A DNA stretch of 64,000 bases from Terriglobia bacterium. Lineage in GTDB: Bacteria > Acidobacteriota > Terriglobia > Bryobacterales > Bryobacteraceae. Positions within the stretch are counted from its first letter, which is position 1. Every line of letters starts with the position of its first letter. A program made the translations under genes and the position numbers. Positions 17,447 to 25,842 of the stretch are shown here, piece after piece. The notes below the pieces were generated by a model that did no database searches, was not told where the DNA came from, and saw nothing but the letters and a program-made list of their open reading frames with translations. The stretch lies in contig JAIQFS010000001.1 of assembly GCA_020073145.1 (NCBI GenBank), forward strand, positions 124,001 to 188,000, written 5' to 3'.

Positions 17447-18577
17447 GTGACCCAGGGACTGGAAGGAATTGTGGCCGCCGTGACGCGGCTGAGCCAGGTG
17501 GACGGGGAGGCCGGCCACTTGACGCTCGCGGGATATGCGGTGGAAGATCTGGCGCCGCAGGCCAGCTTCGAGGAAGTGGCTTACTTGTTCCTGGAAGGCC
17601 GGCTGCCCGAACCCCGGGAGCTTGACGCCTTCGCGCGGGAGTTGGCCGGGCGGCGCGCGCTGCCCGGCGCCGCGCTTGCCGTTCTCCGCGAAGCGGCAGC
17701 GTTGCGCACGACGCCGATGGACGCCCTTCGCATGGCCGTACCACTGCTGAGCCTGGGCCAGGCGGAAAATCCGCGTGCCGACGCGATGACCGCGATCGCG
17801 GCGTTTCCGGCCCTTGTGGGAACTTATTGGCGGCTACTTCACGGCGAGACGCCGGCGGCAGTCCGCGCCGATCTCCCGCATGCGGCCCACTATCTCTATC
17901 AATTGTCCGGCGTCGAGCCCTCTTCCGAACGTGCCCGCGCGGTCGAGACCTACCTCAATACGGTCTGCGATCACGGGCTCAACGCGTCCACATTCGCGGC
18001 ACGGGTGATCGTCTCCACGCGATCGGATGTCATCTCCGCGATGGCCGGAGCGGTAGGGGCGCTCAAGGGTCCGTTGCATGGCGGCGCGCCGGGTCCCGCG
18101 CTCGACATGGTGTTCGAAATCGGCGCTTCCGAGCGCGCCGAAGCGGTCATCCGCGCGAAGCTCGATCGCGGCGAGCGGCTGATGGGATTCGGGCATCGCG
18201 TGTACCGGGTGCGCGATCCGCGCGCGGACGTGCTGGCCCGAGCCGCCGAGCGCTTCTACGCGAGTGACGGCGACCGGCATCTCTACGATCTGGCCCTGAG
18301 CGTGGAGGCCACGGCACTTCGTCTCCTGCGGGAACGGAAGCCCGAGAGGCGCCTGGACACCAACGTGGAGTTTTATACGGCGCTGCTGTTGCACGGCCTG
18401 GGACTTCCGAGAGAACTCTTCACTCCGACGTTCGCCGTGGGACGGGTGCTGGGATGGGCGGCGCACTGCCTGGAGCAACTGCGTGACGGGCGGTTGATCC
18501 GGCCGCAATCGGAATACGCCGGGCCGGTGGGGCTTCGGTACGGCGGAGCACCGGCGCGCGCGTCGGTGGGGACCTAA
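17447..18577 (+). CDS. Citrate synthase (or 2-methylcitrate synthase)
   Basis: The 376-residue protein starts at GTG with 'TQGLEGIVAAVTRLS', the family's normal opening. Active-site histidines are in 'CDHGLN' and 'LHGGAP' (substrate and acetyl-CoA loops) and 'GFGHRVY'. The usual catalytic Asp position reads Glu in 'NVEFYTAL', which occurs in some bacterial subgroups. The enzyme condenses acetyl- or propionyl-CoA with oxaloacetate. The two substrates cannot be separated by eye. It is probably controlled from the palindromic region 5' of it, together with the MerR-fused paralogue. Its stop overlaps the stop of the convergent gene by four bases. Confidence 0.88.
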   Translation: MTQGLEGIVAAVTRLSQVDGEAGHLTLAGYAVEDLAPQASFEEVAYLFLEGRLPEPRELDAFARELAGRRALPGAALAVLREAAALRTTPMDALRMAVPLLSLGQAENPRADAMTAIAAFPALVGTYWRLLHGETPAAVRADLPHAAHYLYQLSGVEPSSERARAVETYLNTVCDHGLNASTFAARVIVSTRSDVISAMAGAVGALKGPLHGGAPGPALDMVFEIGASERAEAVIRAKLDRGERLMGFGHRVYRVRDPRADVLARAAERFYASDGDRHLYDLALSVEATALRLLRERKPERRLDTNVEFYTALLLHGLGLPRELFTPTFAVGRVLGWAAHCLEQLRDGRLIRPQSEYAGPVGLRYGGAPARASVGT

Positions 18578-19320
18578 TTATCGGTCGGAGCCTTCTCGGC
18601 GCGATCGACAATCAGGAAGTCCAGAGGCATCTTCCCGGCTTCCAGCTTCAGGCCAAGGTCCTCCTGCACAGCGGTCTGGACGATCGACAGCGGATCGACC
18701 TTCTCGCCCGATTGAGGGATGTATTTGGCGACGTCGATTGCGACATCGTAGCGGCCGGCCAGGCCGGTGCGATCGACCACTGGCGTCAAGAAGATGCGCG
18801 AGAGCGGGTCAATCAACAGCGAAACCGGCACGCTCGACACCTTCACGCGCAGGGCCTTCTGGTCCGGCTCGACCTTGGCCTCGGCTCCCGCCGCCGACTC
18901 GTGAAACTTGGGCCCGCCTTTCGCGACAGAAAGGACGTACACTCGCGTGTCCTTGGTTTGGCGATGGAACGTGAGGTGAAAGCGATCGGCGAGGAGGGCC
19001 TGCAGCATGACCCGGAGTTCCTGCTCCTCGGCCGGACCGGCGGCCTTGGCCGCGATATCGTAGGACTCGGAACCGATCCAGTCGGGCCCGCTCACCTGAT
19101 ACTCGAAGACGTGGTAGGCCCACTGGATACAGGCTTTGAGGGTGACGTGGCGCATGACGAGGCTGCCCGGCAAGGCCTGGATGTTTTCGCCCAGAATCGG
19201 ATTGCCTCCGAACCGGCCGGGCGGGCTTGCTCTGATCGAGGCGACGTCGAACGTTGGATGGGGAAGCGGCTGGCACACAGCAGCGGCTGCAGCGAGGAGC
19301 AGTGCAAGAAGAAATCGCAT
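18574..19320 (-). CDS. TIGR03435 family secreted protein
   Basis: This protein of about 248 residues has a strong signal peptide (MRFLLALLLAAAAAVCQ) followed by the family hallmark 'FDVASIRAS', 'LKACIQWAYHV', 'LLADRFHLTFHRQTKD' and 'VYVLSVAKGGPK'. TIGR03435 is a large paralogous family, almost restricted to Solibacter-like Acidobacteria, with no known function. This makes it a useful taxonomic marker. The in-frame ATG 30 bases upstream is possible, but the signal peptide fits the inner start. It lies downstream of the pirin gene on the same strand (88 bp). Confidence 0.9.
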   Translation of the reverse strand: MRFLLALLLAAAAAVCQPLPHPTFDVASIRASPPGRFGGNPILGENIQALPGSLVMRHVTLKACIQWAYHVFEYQVSGPDWIGSESYDIAAKAAGPAEEQELRVMLQALLADRFHLTFHRQTKDTRVYVLSVAKGGPKFHESAAGAEAKVEPDQKALRVKVSSVPVSLLIDPLSRIFLTPVVDRTGLAGRYDVAIDVAKYIPQSGEKVDPLSIVQTAVQEDLGLKLEAGKMPLDFLIVDRAEKAPTDN

Positions 19321-19408
19321 CTTCGGAACGATGACGAGCGGACGAGACATGGATTAGCGGGGCACGAGGGAAACCCGAGACCGTCCGCACGAGTGGCCCC
19401 GCAGGCTT

Positions 19409-20152
19409 TCAGGTCCAGATTAGAGGCGCGTCCATGCGCAAGTCGAGGAGGAGGACTTCGCTTTCGGCGTCGAAGTCGAAGGCGAGGCGGTCGGCGTGGG
19501 TGATGCCGAGGCCGTCGCCTTCTTCGAGAGTCACGCCGGCGACGCGGAGGCGGCCGTGCACCATCTGGACCCAGGCTCCACGGCCGGCGTCGAGAGCGTG
19601 TTCCGCCTGGTCGCCGGGGCTGAACAGGCCGGCGGAAATGCACACATCGCAGTGCATCGGCATACTCGCGTCGCGGCCGTCCGGCGAGCAGTAGAGGCGG
19701 AACCGGCCTCTGCGTTCCTCCGGGGTAAAGAGGAGCTGATGATAGGCGAACAGCGTGCCGCGCCGCCCGGGCACGAGCCAGATCTGGAGGTTGTGCTCCA
19801 CTTCGTCCTGAAGGTTCTCTTCGGAGTGCACCATACCTGGGCCGGCGCTGATGTGCTGCATCTCGCCCCGGGTCACGCCCGCGCTGTGTCCGAAACTATC
19901 GGTGTGGGTCAGAGTGCCGGCTGCGACGTAGGTGACGATCTCGACATCGCGGTGCGAGTGCGACTGAAACCCGGTGTGCGGCTGGATGTGGTTCTCGACG
20001 ATCACGCGCAGCGGCCCGAAGCGCACCCATTTCGGATCGTAGTAGCCGCCGAAGGCGAAGGTCATCCAGTTGTCGGTCCAACCGAAGTCTTCGTAGCCGC
20101 GCTCGCGGCTGCGGCGCAGCTTGAGGACGGGTGCGGTAGAAGCCAAGGCCAT
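19409..20152 (-). CDS. Pirin family (YhhW/quercetinase-like) cupin protein
   Basis: This 247-residue bicupin has metal ligands in 'SHSHRDVEIVTY' (about 64-75), 'LTHTDSFG' and 'GPGMVHSEEN' (about 106). That set (three His, one Glu) matches YhhW-type pirins, some of which have quercetin dioxygenase activity. The C-terminal cupin (about 150-245) is shorter. It differs from the other pirin in the window (4494-5429), which is longer and paired with an SDR. A TACAAT -10-like element lies just upstream of the start, back to back with the Nramp promoter. Confidence 0.85.
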   Translation of the reverse strand: MALASTAPVLKLRRSRERGYEDFGWTDNWMTFAFGGYYDPKWVRFGPLRVIVENHIQPHTGFQSHSHRDVEIVTYVAAGTLTHTDSFGHSAGVTRGEMQHISAGPGMVHSEENLQDEVEHNLQIWLVPGRRGTLFAYHQLLFTPEERRGRFRLYCSPDGRDASMPMHCDVCISAGLFSPGDQAEHALDAGRGAWVQMVHGRLRVAGVTLEEGDGLGITHADRLAFDFDAESEVLLLDLRMDAPLIWT

Positions 20153-20206
20153 GGCGTGCCCCCCAGACCATTGTAGCGGCCCAGTACCGAAGGGAAGGCC
20201 TTGCGC

Positions 20207-20238
20207 TTGACGCTCCCCAGCTATTTAACTATAGTTAA
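20207..20238 (+). promoter_or_regulatory. Sigma-70 promoter with 14-bp palindromic operator (Nramp gene)
   Basis: TTGACG (20207-20212) and TATAGT (20230-20235) are 17 bp apart, a near-consensus promoter. The perfect palindrome TTAACTATAGTTAA (20225-20238) covers the -10 box, where a repressor would block RNA polymerase. Given the metal-transporter gene 14 bp downstream, a DtxR/MntR-type metal-responsive repressor is the likely ligand. That identity is inference. Confidence 0.7.
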
Positions 20239-20251
20239 GTTTAAGTTCCGG

Positions 20252-22159
20252 ATGGCGCCCACCGAACAAGCCGGGCTGACTGCGCGATCGCTGGCGGACG
20301 TCCACGCCAGCGTGGGCACGGGCCAGGTATCGTTCTGGCGGCGCCTGTTCGCGTTTGCCGGGCCAGCGTACCTGGTGAGCGTGGGCTACATGGACCCAGG
20401 GAACTGGGCCACGGACCTGGAAGGCGGGGCGCGCTTCGGCTATCAACTGCTGTGGGTGCTGGTGATGTCCAACGCCATGGCCATCCTGCTGCAGACGCTG
20501 AGCGCACGGCTGGGGATTGTGGCAAGTCGGGACCTGGCCCAGGCGTGCCGGGAGACCTACCCGAGGCCCATCAACCTGGCGTTGTGGGGGCTGTGCGAAA
20601 TCGCCATCGCGGCCTGCGACCTGGCGGAAGTGCTGGGCGCGGCGATCGGGCTCAACCTGCTGTTCCACATTCCGCTGCTGGCGGGCGTTCTGATTACCGC
20701 CGCGGACACGCTACTGGTGTTGTGGCTGCAGAGCTTCGGCATCCGCACCATTGAGGCCTTCGTGCTTTCGCTGATCGCGGTGATCGCGGGGGGCTTCTGC
20801 ATCGAAATCCTGTGGGCCAAGCCGTCGATCGAACAAATGGCTACCGGCCTGATGCCGCGGCTGAATCGCGAGAGCCTGTACGTGGCTATCGGAATCCTGG
20901 GGGCCACGGTGATGCCGCACAATCTGTACCTGCATTCGGCGCTGGTGCAGACGCGGCACATCGGCCAGAGCGCGGAGGCCAAGCGCACGGCTTGCCGGTA
21001 CAACCTGATCGATTCGGCGGTGGCGTTGAATGCCGCGATGCTGGTGAACGCAGCCATCCTGGTGCTGGCGGCCGCGGTGTTTTTCAACCGCGGAATAGTG
21101 GTCACCCAGATCCAGCAGGCGCACGTGCTGCTGGTGCCGCTGCTGGGCACGAGCCTGGCCGGGGTCATCTTCGCGGTGGCGCTGCTGGCCTCGGGCCAAT
21201 CGTCCACGCTGACCGGCACCCTGGCCGGCCAAGTGGTGATGGAGGGCTTCCTCAATTTCCGCATGCGCCCCTGGCTGCGCCGCCTGATCACGCGCTCGCT
21301 GGCCATCACACCAGCGGCGGTAACCATCTACTTCGCGGGCGAGCAATCCACCTTCGGCCTGCTGATCTTGAGCCAGGTGATTCTCAGCATGCAACTGCCG
21401 TTCGCCATCATCCCGCTGATTCACTTTACTAATGACCGGCAACGGATGGGCTCGTTCGCCAATGCGGTCTGGGTGCGGGTGCTGGCGTGGGGGGCCGCGC
21501 TGGTGATCGTGGTTCTCAACATCCGGCTGGCGGTGATGGCGATCAGCGACTGGCTGGCGGGAGCGGGCCGGTGGCGCACGCTGATTTGGACGGTGACTGT
21601 TCCGGCTGGGATCCTGCTGCTGATTCTGCTGCTGTGGGTGACTCTGGAACCGCTGGTGAGCCGCTGGACGCGCCGTTTCGGCCGGGCGCCAGTGGTTCTG
21701 CCCGAGGCGGCAGGGGCCGAGGCCGCCACCCCGGTCTATCACCGCATTCTGGTTCCCCTCGACCATACGCAACTGGATCGGCTGGCGGTGGGTCATGCGT
21801 CCGCCATGGCCAAACTGCACGAGGCCAAGCTCTACCTGCTCCACGTGGAAGAGGGGGTCACCAGCCAGATCTACGGGCCGGAAGCCTCCACAGCGGAAGT
21901 GGAGGCAGGTGAGCAATACCTCGAGAAAATTGCGGAAGCCCTGCGCCATCAAGGGATTGCCGTTGAAACCGCGGTCTTCCACTCGCCCTCGCCGCGGCGG
22001 GAAATCGTCCGTTACGCCCGGCAGATCCGCCCCGATCTGGTCATCATGGGCGCCCACGGCCACGGGCGTCTCAAGGACCTGATTTTCGGCGACACCATCA
22101 ACCCAGTGCGGCATCACCTGGATGTCCCGATTCTGATTGTGAGGCCGGGCAAGCCTTAG
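20252..22159 (+). CDS. Nramp family divalent metal transporter fused to a universal stress protein domain
   Basis: This protein of about 635 residues is an Nramp transporter (residues about 30-475, roughly eleven membrane helices) with the metal-site DPGN (48-51) and 'MPHNLYLHS' in helix 6. This implies proton-coupled Mn(II) or Fe(II) uptake. A UspA-like domain follows (about 495-635) with an ATP-loop-like 'GAHGHGRLKDLIFGD', in which the usual Ser/Thr after the last Gly is Asp. The fusion suggests cytosolic nucleotide control of transport. I chose the ATG at 20252 because the frame further upstream would run through the promoter. The leader is about 10 bases, so initiation may be nearly leaderless. 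Confidence 0.9.
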   Translation: MAPTEQAGLTARSLADVHASVGTGQVSFWRRLFAFAGPAYLVSVGYMDPGNWATDLEGGARFGYQLLWVLVMSNAMAILLQTLSARLGIVASRDLAQACRETYPRPINLALWGLCEIAIAACDLAEVLGAAIGLNLLFHIPLLAGVLITAADTLLVLWLQSFGIRTIEAFVLSLIAVIAGGFCIEILWAKPSIEQMATGLMPRLNRESLYVAIGILGATVMPHNLYLHSALVQTRHIGQSAEAKRTACRYNLIDSAVALNAAMLVNAAILVLAAAVFFNRGIVVTQIQQAHVLLVPLLGTSLAGVIFAVALLASGQSSTLTGTLAGQVVMEGFLNFRMRPWLRRLITRSLAITPAAVTIYFAGEQSTFGLLILSQVILSMQLPFAIIPLIHFTNDRQRMGSFANAVWVRVLAWGAALVIVVLNIRLAVMAISDWLAGAGRWRTLIWTVTVPAGILLLILLLWVTLEPLVSRWTRRFGRAPVVLPEAAGAEAATPVYHRILVPLDHTQLDRLAVGHASAMAKLHEAKLYLLHVEEGVTSQIYGPEASTAEVEAGEQYLEKIAEALRHQGIAVETAVFHSPSPRREIVRYARQIRPDLVIMGAHGHGRLKDLIFGDTINPVRHHLDVPILIVRPGKP

Positions 22160-22160
22160 C

Positions 22161-22177
22161 TGGGACAGGCTGTCCCA
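22161..22177 (+). terminator. Hairpin after the Nramp gene
   Basis: TGGGACA and TGTCCCA form a perfect 7-bp stem around GGC, directly after the TAG stop. There is no T-run, so it may be a weak terminator or a 3'-end stabiliser rather than a classical intrinsic terminator. Confidence 0.4.
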
Positions 22178-22228
22178 AGGGCGTGTCGGGGCAACACAGG
22201 AAAACCCCCGGAGAATCTACTAACTAAC

Positions 22229-22819
22229 TTGATTTCAATAAATTGGACTGGCCTCAGAACTGCTTTTCAACCCGTCGTGCGACGTCTCTGTGGATTCGCA
22301 GCGGTTCTGGCCCTGGGCATGGCTCCTTTGCAAGGCACCACGCTGCAGCGGCTGAGCCTGGACGACCTGGTCTCCAAATCGACGGCCATCGTGCGCGGCA
22401 CCGTCACGGGATCCTACGCGGCATTTCGGGGACCGGTCATCTATACCCACTACGCCGTTCAGGTGAACGAGCAACTCAAGGGATTAAGCGGGAGTACGGT
22501 CGACGTAGTGGTTCCGGGCGGAACCGCGAACAACCTGCGCCAGATGTTCTCGGGCACACCGCAATTTCAGACGGGCGACGAGTTTGTGTTCTTCCTGTGG
22601 ACGGGCCCGTCGGGGCTGACCCAGATTATGGGGTTGACGCAGGGGCTGTTTCAACTCTCGACCAGCGCTTCCACGGTGATGGCGACGCGCGCGGCGAGCG
22701 CCGAATTGATGCTGGATCCGGGCAACGGACGCCCGGTGAAAGATCAAACCCTGGTGCTGAGCCTGAGCGACTTGAAGGCGCGCATCGCCAACCGGCTGGC
22801 GCGCGGGGAGGCACGCTGA
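22229..22819 (+). CDS. Secreted protein of unknown function, partner of the matrixin-like protease
   Basis: The product is up to 196 residues with a signal peptide 'VRRLCGFAAVLALGMAPLQG'. A compact domain follows, opening 'SLDDLVSKSTAIVRGTVTGS' and containing 'YAVQVNEQLKG', 'VVVPGGTANN' and 'GDEFVFFLW'. I do not recognise a named family. The start is uncertain: TTG at 22229 gives a long n-region, while GTG at 22277 would give a textbook signal peptide. Neither has a good ribosome-binding site. Its TGA stop shares bases with the ATG of the protease gene (TGATG), so the two products are made together and exported together. Confidence 0.7.
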   Translation: MISINWTGLRTAFQPVVRRLCGFAAVLALGMAPLQGTTLQRLSLDDLVSKSTAIVRGTVTGSYAAFRGPVIYTHYAVQVNEQLKGLSGSTVDVVVPGGTANNLRQMFSGTPQFQTGDEFVFFLWTGPSGLTQIMGLTQGLFQLSTSASTVMATRAASAELMLDPGNGRPVKDQTLVLSLSDLKARIANRLARGEAR

Positions 22820-25320
22820 TGGGCGGGATGCGCACACGCGGCTGCAATGCGCTCCTGATGGCGGTGGCGGCAGTGTGGTTCGCCGCGCCGGCCGAGGCTT
22901 ACTATCACTACGTTTATTACCTCAACGGCAGTGCTCCCGGAACGCCGACCTTCGCCAGGTTCAATCTGGCGGCGCTTCCCAACAAGACGGTGACCTTCCT
23001 GGTAGCGGATAGCGGCCCGGCATCATTAGCCCCCAATGATAACTTCGCCTCGGTGCTGACCCAGGTGAAGCAGGCGGCCCAGGTGTGGAATTCGGTAGCG
23101 AGCTCGGACTTGCGCGTGGCCTTCGGCGGCGTGCAGGCGGCGAACCAGTCGGCCCATACGCCGGGCGGGGACGTGGTGTTCATCGACTTGCCGCCGGGCC
23201 TGCTGGGCATGGGGACACCGTCGCTTCCCGCAACCCCGACAGCAGTGAGCGATCCGAATGGGGCGTTCATTCCGTTCGTCCGCTCGACGGTCATGCTGAC
23301 CAACGACACTTCGCTTGCGCCGGGGCCGAGCTACCTGGAGAGTTTTTTCACCACGGCGGTCCACGAAATGGGACACGCCTTGGGGCTGCAGCACACCTTC
23401 ACCGCCGCCGCCATGGCCACCACGGTGGGGGGCCGCAACACCTCGCGCACCCGGCCGATTGACGCGGACGATATTGCGGGGATTTCGTTGTTGTACGGCA
23501 ACGCCGGCTACGCGGCCAAAGTAGGTTCCATCGCGGGACGGGTGACCTCGAACGGGCAGGGAGTGGCGCTGGCCTCGGTGGTGGCGCTGTCCTCGGCCGG
23601 GCCGGCCATCAGCACGCTCACCAATCCAGACGGCACTTATGAGATCGACAACCTGCCACCGAACCAGTACTGGGTCTACGTTCATCCCATTCCGCCCGAC
23701 GCCGACATCAAAGGGCCGTTCGATGCGGCCGGGAACGCGATTGCAGCCAGCGGCCCAGTGGAGACACTGTTCTACCCGGGCACCCGCGATCCGCTGCAGT
23801 TCGGTGTGATTCCGGTGCGCGCCAGTGCGATGGTCACAGGGATCGATTTCTCGGTGGCGCCGCGCGCGAACGTCCCCGTGTACGACATGGCCACGTATAG
23901 CTATTCCGGCCAGATGCCGGTCAGCCCGGCGATCGTCAATACGAGCATGGGGCTCAGCACCATCGCGGCCCAGGCAGTCAACCCGGTGTCCACTCCGATT
24001 CCACAGTCCGTCAGCGTACCGGGATATTCCAACGCGGGCGTGCGGCCGTACGGATCGCCGGTTGCGCTTGCTCTGGATCTGGCCAGCCCGATGATTATCG
24101 GCACGGGACCGCGCCACATTCTGTTCAATTTCGGCAATGATCTCTACGTCCTGCCGGACGGGTTGGTCTTGGTGAAGGAGGGCCCGCCGGCGATTACCTC
24201 GGTGACTCCCAAAAGCGATGGCACGGTGACGATTGCGGGCGCCAATTTCGGACCGGACAGTCAAGTCTACTTCGACGGGCTGCCCTCGACCGTGTCCACT
24301 CCGTTCAGCGGCGTGGCCGGCGGAGGTTCGATTACGGTGACACCGCCGCCCGGCTATGCGGGCCAGACCGCCAGTATCATCGTCTACAACGGCGACGGGC
24401 AGAATTCGACGTTCTACCAGGCGCAGGCCCCTCCCACGTACGTATATCCTGGCAGCGGCACGCCGCAAATCACGGTCACGCCCGCAGCCTTGCCGGCCGG
24501 ATCAGTGGCCCAGGTGGACGTGACGAGCGCGAACCTGCAGTTTGTGGACGGCCAGGTGACGCTGGGGTTCGGAACGTCGGATATTTCGATCCAGCGCGTG
24601 TGGACGCTGAGCCCGAACCATCTGATCGCCAATGTGGCGGTGGCGCCGGGCGCGACGCTGGGCACTTCCGATGTCAGCGTGATTTCCGGTTTTCAGACGG
24701 CGGTGCTGCCGCTGGGTTTCCAGACGCAGCCAGCGAACGCCGCGCTGCCGACGATCGCGGGGGTGGTCAACGCGGATCAGTTCCAGGAGAATCTGTCATC
24801 GGGTGCGTATGGGAGCGTGTATGGCTCCAACCTGGCGGTCGCGCCCGCCAGTGCGCAGGTGACGCTCAACGATCAACCGGTCCCGATTCTGTTCACGTCG
24901 GCGGGCCAAGTCAATTTCGCGGTGCCGGCCGGACTTCCGATCGGGCTGGCTGTCCTCAAGCTGTTCAATGGCTCGAGCAGCGCGCTCCCGATCGTTGTCC
25001 AGATTGACGCTCAGGCGCCGGTCATCTCCGGCGTTTCCGGGTCTCAGGGTCCTTTGCTCAGCGGCCAGAAGGTCTCTGCGGGCGATCTGATCGTGGTCAC
25101 GGTGTCGGGCGTCGACCCCTCCGTGGCGGGCAGCCTAGACCGGATTCACGCGACCATGGGCGGAGTGGACACGCCGGTGCTGCAAGTGGCCCCCGCTTCG
25201 ACGCCCGGCGCGGCCCAAGTCTTCTTCCGAATCACTCAGTCTTTTGGGGGAGCGGCCGTGCCGCTCGTGATCACGGTGGATTCCAACCACACCGATCCCT
25301 ACACGATTACGGTCCAGTAG
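22819..25320 (+). CDS. Secreted matrixin-like metalloprotease with TIGR03437 C-terminal domain
   Basis: In this 833-residue exported protein, residues 1-30 are a signal peptide. A zinc protease domain carries HEMGHALGLQH (182-192), the HExxHxxGxxH metzincin signature. A carboxypeptidase-regulatory-like beta domain follows ('IAGRVTSNGQGVALASVV', about 235-285), then an IPT/TIG-like fold (about 455-510), and a C-terminal Solibacter-type TIGR03437 domain (about 640-833). The C-terminal domain probably anchors or displays the protein. I chose the ATG because GGGGAGG lies 8 bases upstream and it is coupled to the preceding stop; the open frame upstream is a shadow. Substrate unknown. Confidence 0.88.
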   Translation: MGGMRTRGCNALLMAVAAVWFAAPAEAYYHYVYYLNGSAPGTPTFARFNLAALPNKTVTFLVADSGPASLAPNDNFASVLTQVKQAAQVWNSVASSDLRVAFGGVQAANQSAHTPGGDVVFIDLPPGLLGMGTPSLPATPTAVSDPNGAFIPFVRSTVMLTNDTSLAPGPSYLESFFTTAVHEMGHALGLQHTFTAAAMATTVGGRNTSRTRPIDADDIAGISLLYGNAGYAAKVGSIAGRVTSNGQGVALASVVALSSAGPAISTLTNPDGTYEIDNLPPNQYWVYVHPIPPDADIKGPFDAAGNAIAASGPVETLFYPGTRDPLQFGVIPVRASAMVTGIDFSVAPRANVPVYDMATYSYSGQMPVSPAIVNTSMGLSTIAAQAVNPVSTPIPQSVSVPGYSNAGVRPYGSPVALALDLASPMIIGTGPRHILFNFGNDLYVLPDGLVLVKEGPPAITSVTPKSDGTVTIAGANFGPDSQVYFDGLPSTVSTPFSGVAGGGSITVTPPPGYAGQTASIIVYNGDGQNSTFYQAQAPPTYVYPGSGTPQITVTPAALPAGSVAQVDVTSANLQFVDGQVTLGFGTSDISIQRVWTLSPNHLIANVAVAPGATLGTSDVSVISGFQTAVLPLGFQTQPANAALPTIAGVVNADQFQENLSSGAYGSVYGSNLAVAPASAQVTLNDQPVPILFTSAGQVNFAVPAGLPIGLAVLKLFNGSSSALPIVVQIDAQAPVISGVSGSQGPLLSGQKVSAGDLIVVTVSGVDPSVAGSLDRIHATMGGVDTPVLQVAPASTPGAAQVFFRITQSFGGAAVPLVITVDSNHTDPYTITVQ

Positions 25321-25355
25321 CGTCACCCAGGAGTCGCCAGTAGGATCCGGCCGTG

Positions 25356-25384
25356 TTGACACAGCCGTCCGGCAGCGATAGGAT
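25356..25384 (+). promoter_or_regulatory. Promoter of the DUF6152 four-gene operon
   Basis: TTGACA (25356-25361), a perfect -35 box, is 17 bp from TAGGAT (25379-25384). Transcription would start near 25391, leaving a leader of about 40 bases with a GGAGGGG ribosome-binding site before the first ATG at 25432. Confidence 0.65.
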
Positions 25385-25431
25385 CGACCAGAAGCGTGCC
25401 TGTGCGAGGACATTCTGATGGAGGGGTCCCT

Positions 25432-25824
25432 ATGACGTTGAAGTTCCCGAGCATTCTGGCCGCGGGCCTGGGCCTGCTGGCTGCGGCCGCACCAGTGATG
25501 GCGCACCACTCCTTCACCATGTTCGATATGACCAAGCGGATCACCCTTACCGGCACGGTCACCGACTTCGAATGGACCAATCCCCACTCCTACATCGAGA
25601 TCGATGCCCCGGACGAGAAGGGCGTGATGAAGCACTGGAGCATCGAAATGGGCAGTCCGAGCATCCTGCAGCAGAGCGGCTGGAAGTTCAGCAGCCTGAA
25701 GAAGGGCGACAAAACCACGCTCGTCATCAACCCGCTGAAAAGCGGACAGGCGGGCGGGTTTCTCGGCAAAGCCACCCTGCCGGACGGACGCGTGCTGGGA
25801 AACGGGCCGGGGCGGGAACCCTAG
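25432..25824 (+). CDS. DUF6152 family secreted protein
   Basis: This 130-residue protein has a signal peptide ending VMA, and the predicted mature form begins His-His-Ser (residues 25-27). The body has the family motifs 'GTVTDFEWTNPHSYIEI', 'WSIEMGSPSILQQSGW' and 'LKKGDKTTLVINPLKSG'. The function of DUF6152 is unknown; the fold is probably a small beta-barrel. A mature N-terminal histidine with a second His is the arrangement used by copper histidine-brace and ATCUN sites, so metal binding is a hypothesis here. It is the first gene of an operon with two GxWxGDxLVV proteins and another DUF6152 gene. Confidence 0.85.
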   Translation: MTLKFPSILAAGLGLLAAAAPVMAHHSFTMFDMTKRITLTGTVTDFEWTNPHSYIEIDAPDEKGVMKHWSIEMGSPSILQQSGWKFSSLKKGDKTTLVINPLKSGQAGGFLGKATLPDGRVLGNGPGREP

Positions 25825-25842
25825 CTCCGGCGGAGAACCCTC

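Noticed and set aside
22243-22818. Upstream extension of the protease frame
   Set aside because: It overlaps the secreted partner gene in another frame. The ATG at 22819 has a good ribosome-binding site and a signal peptide.
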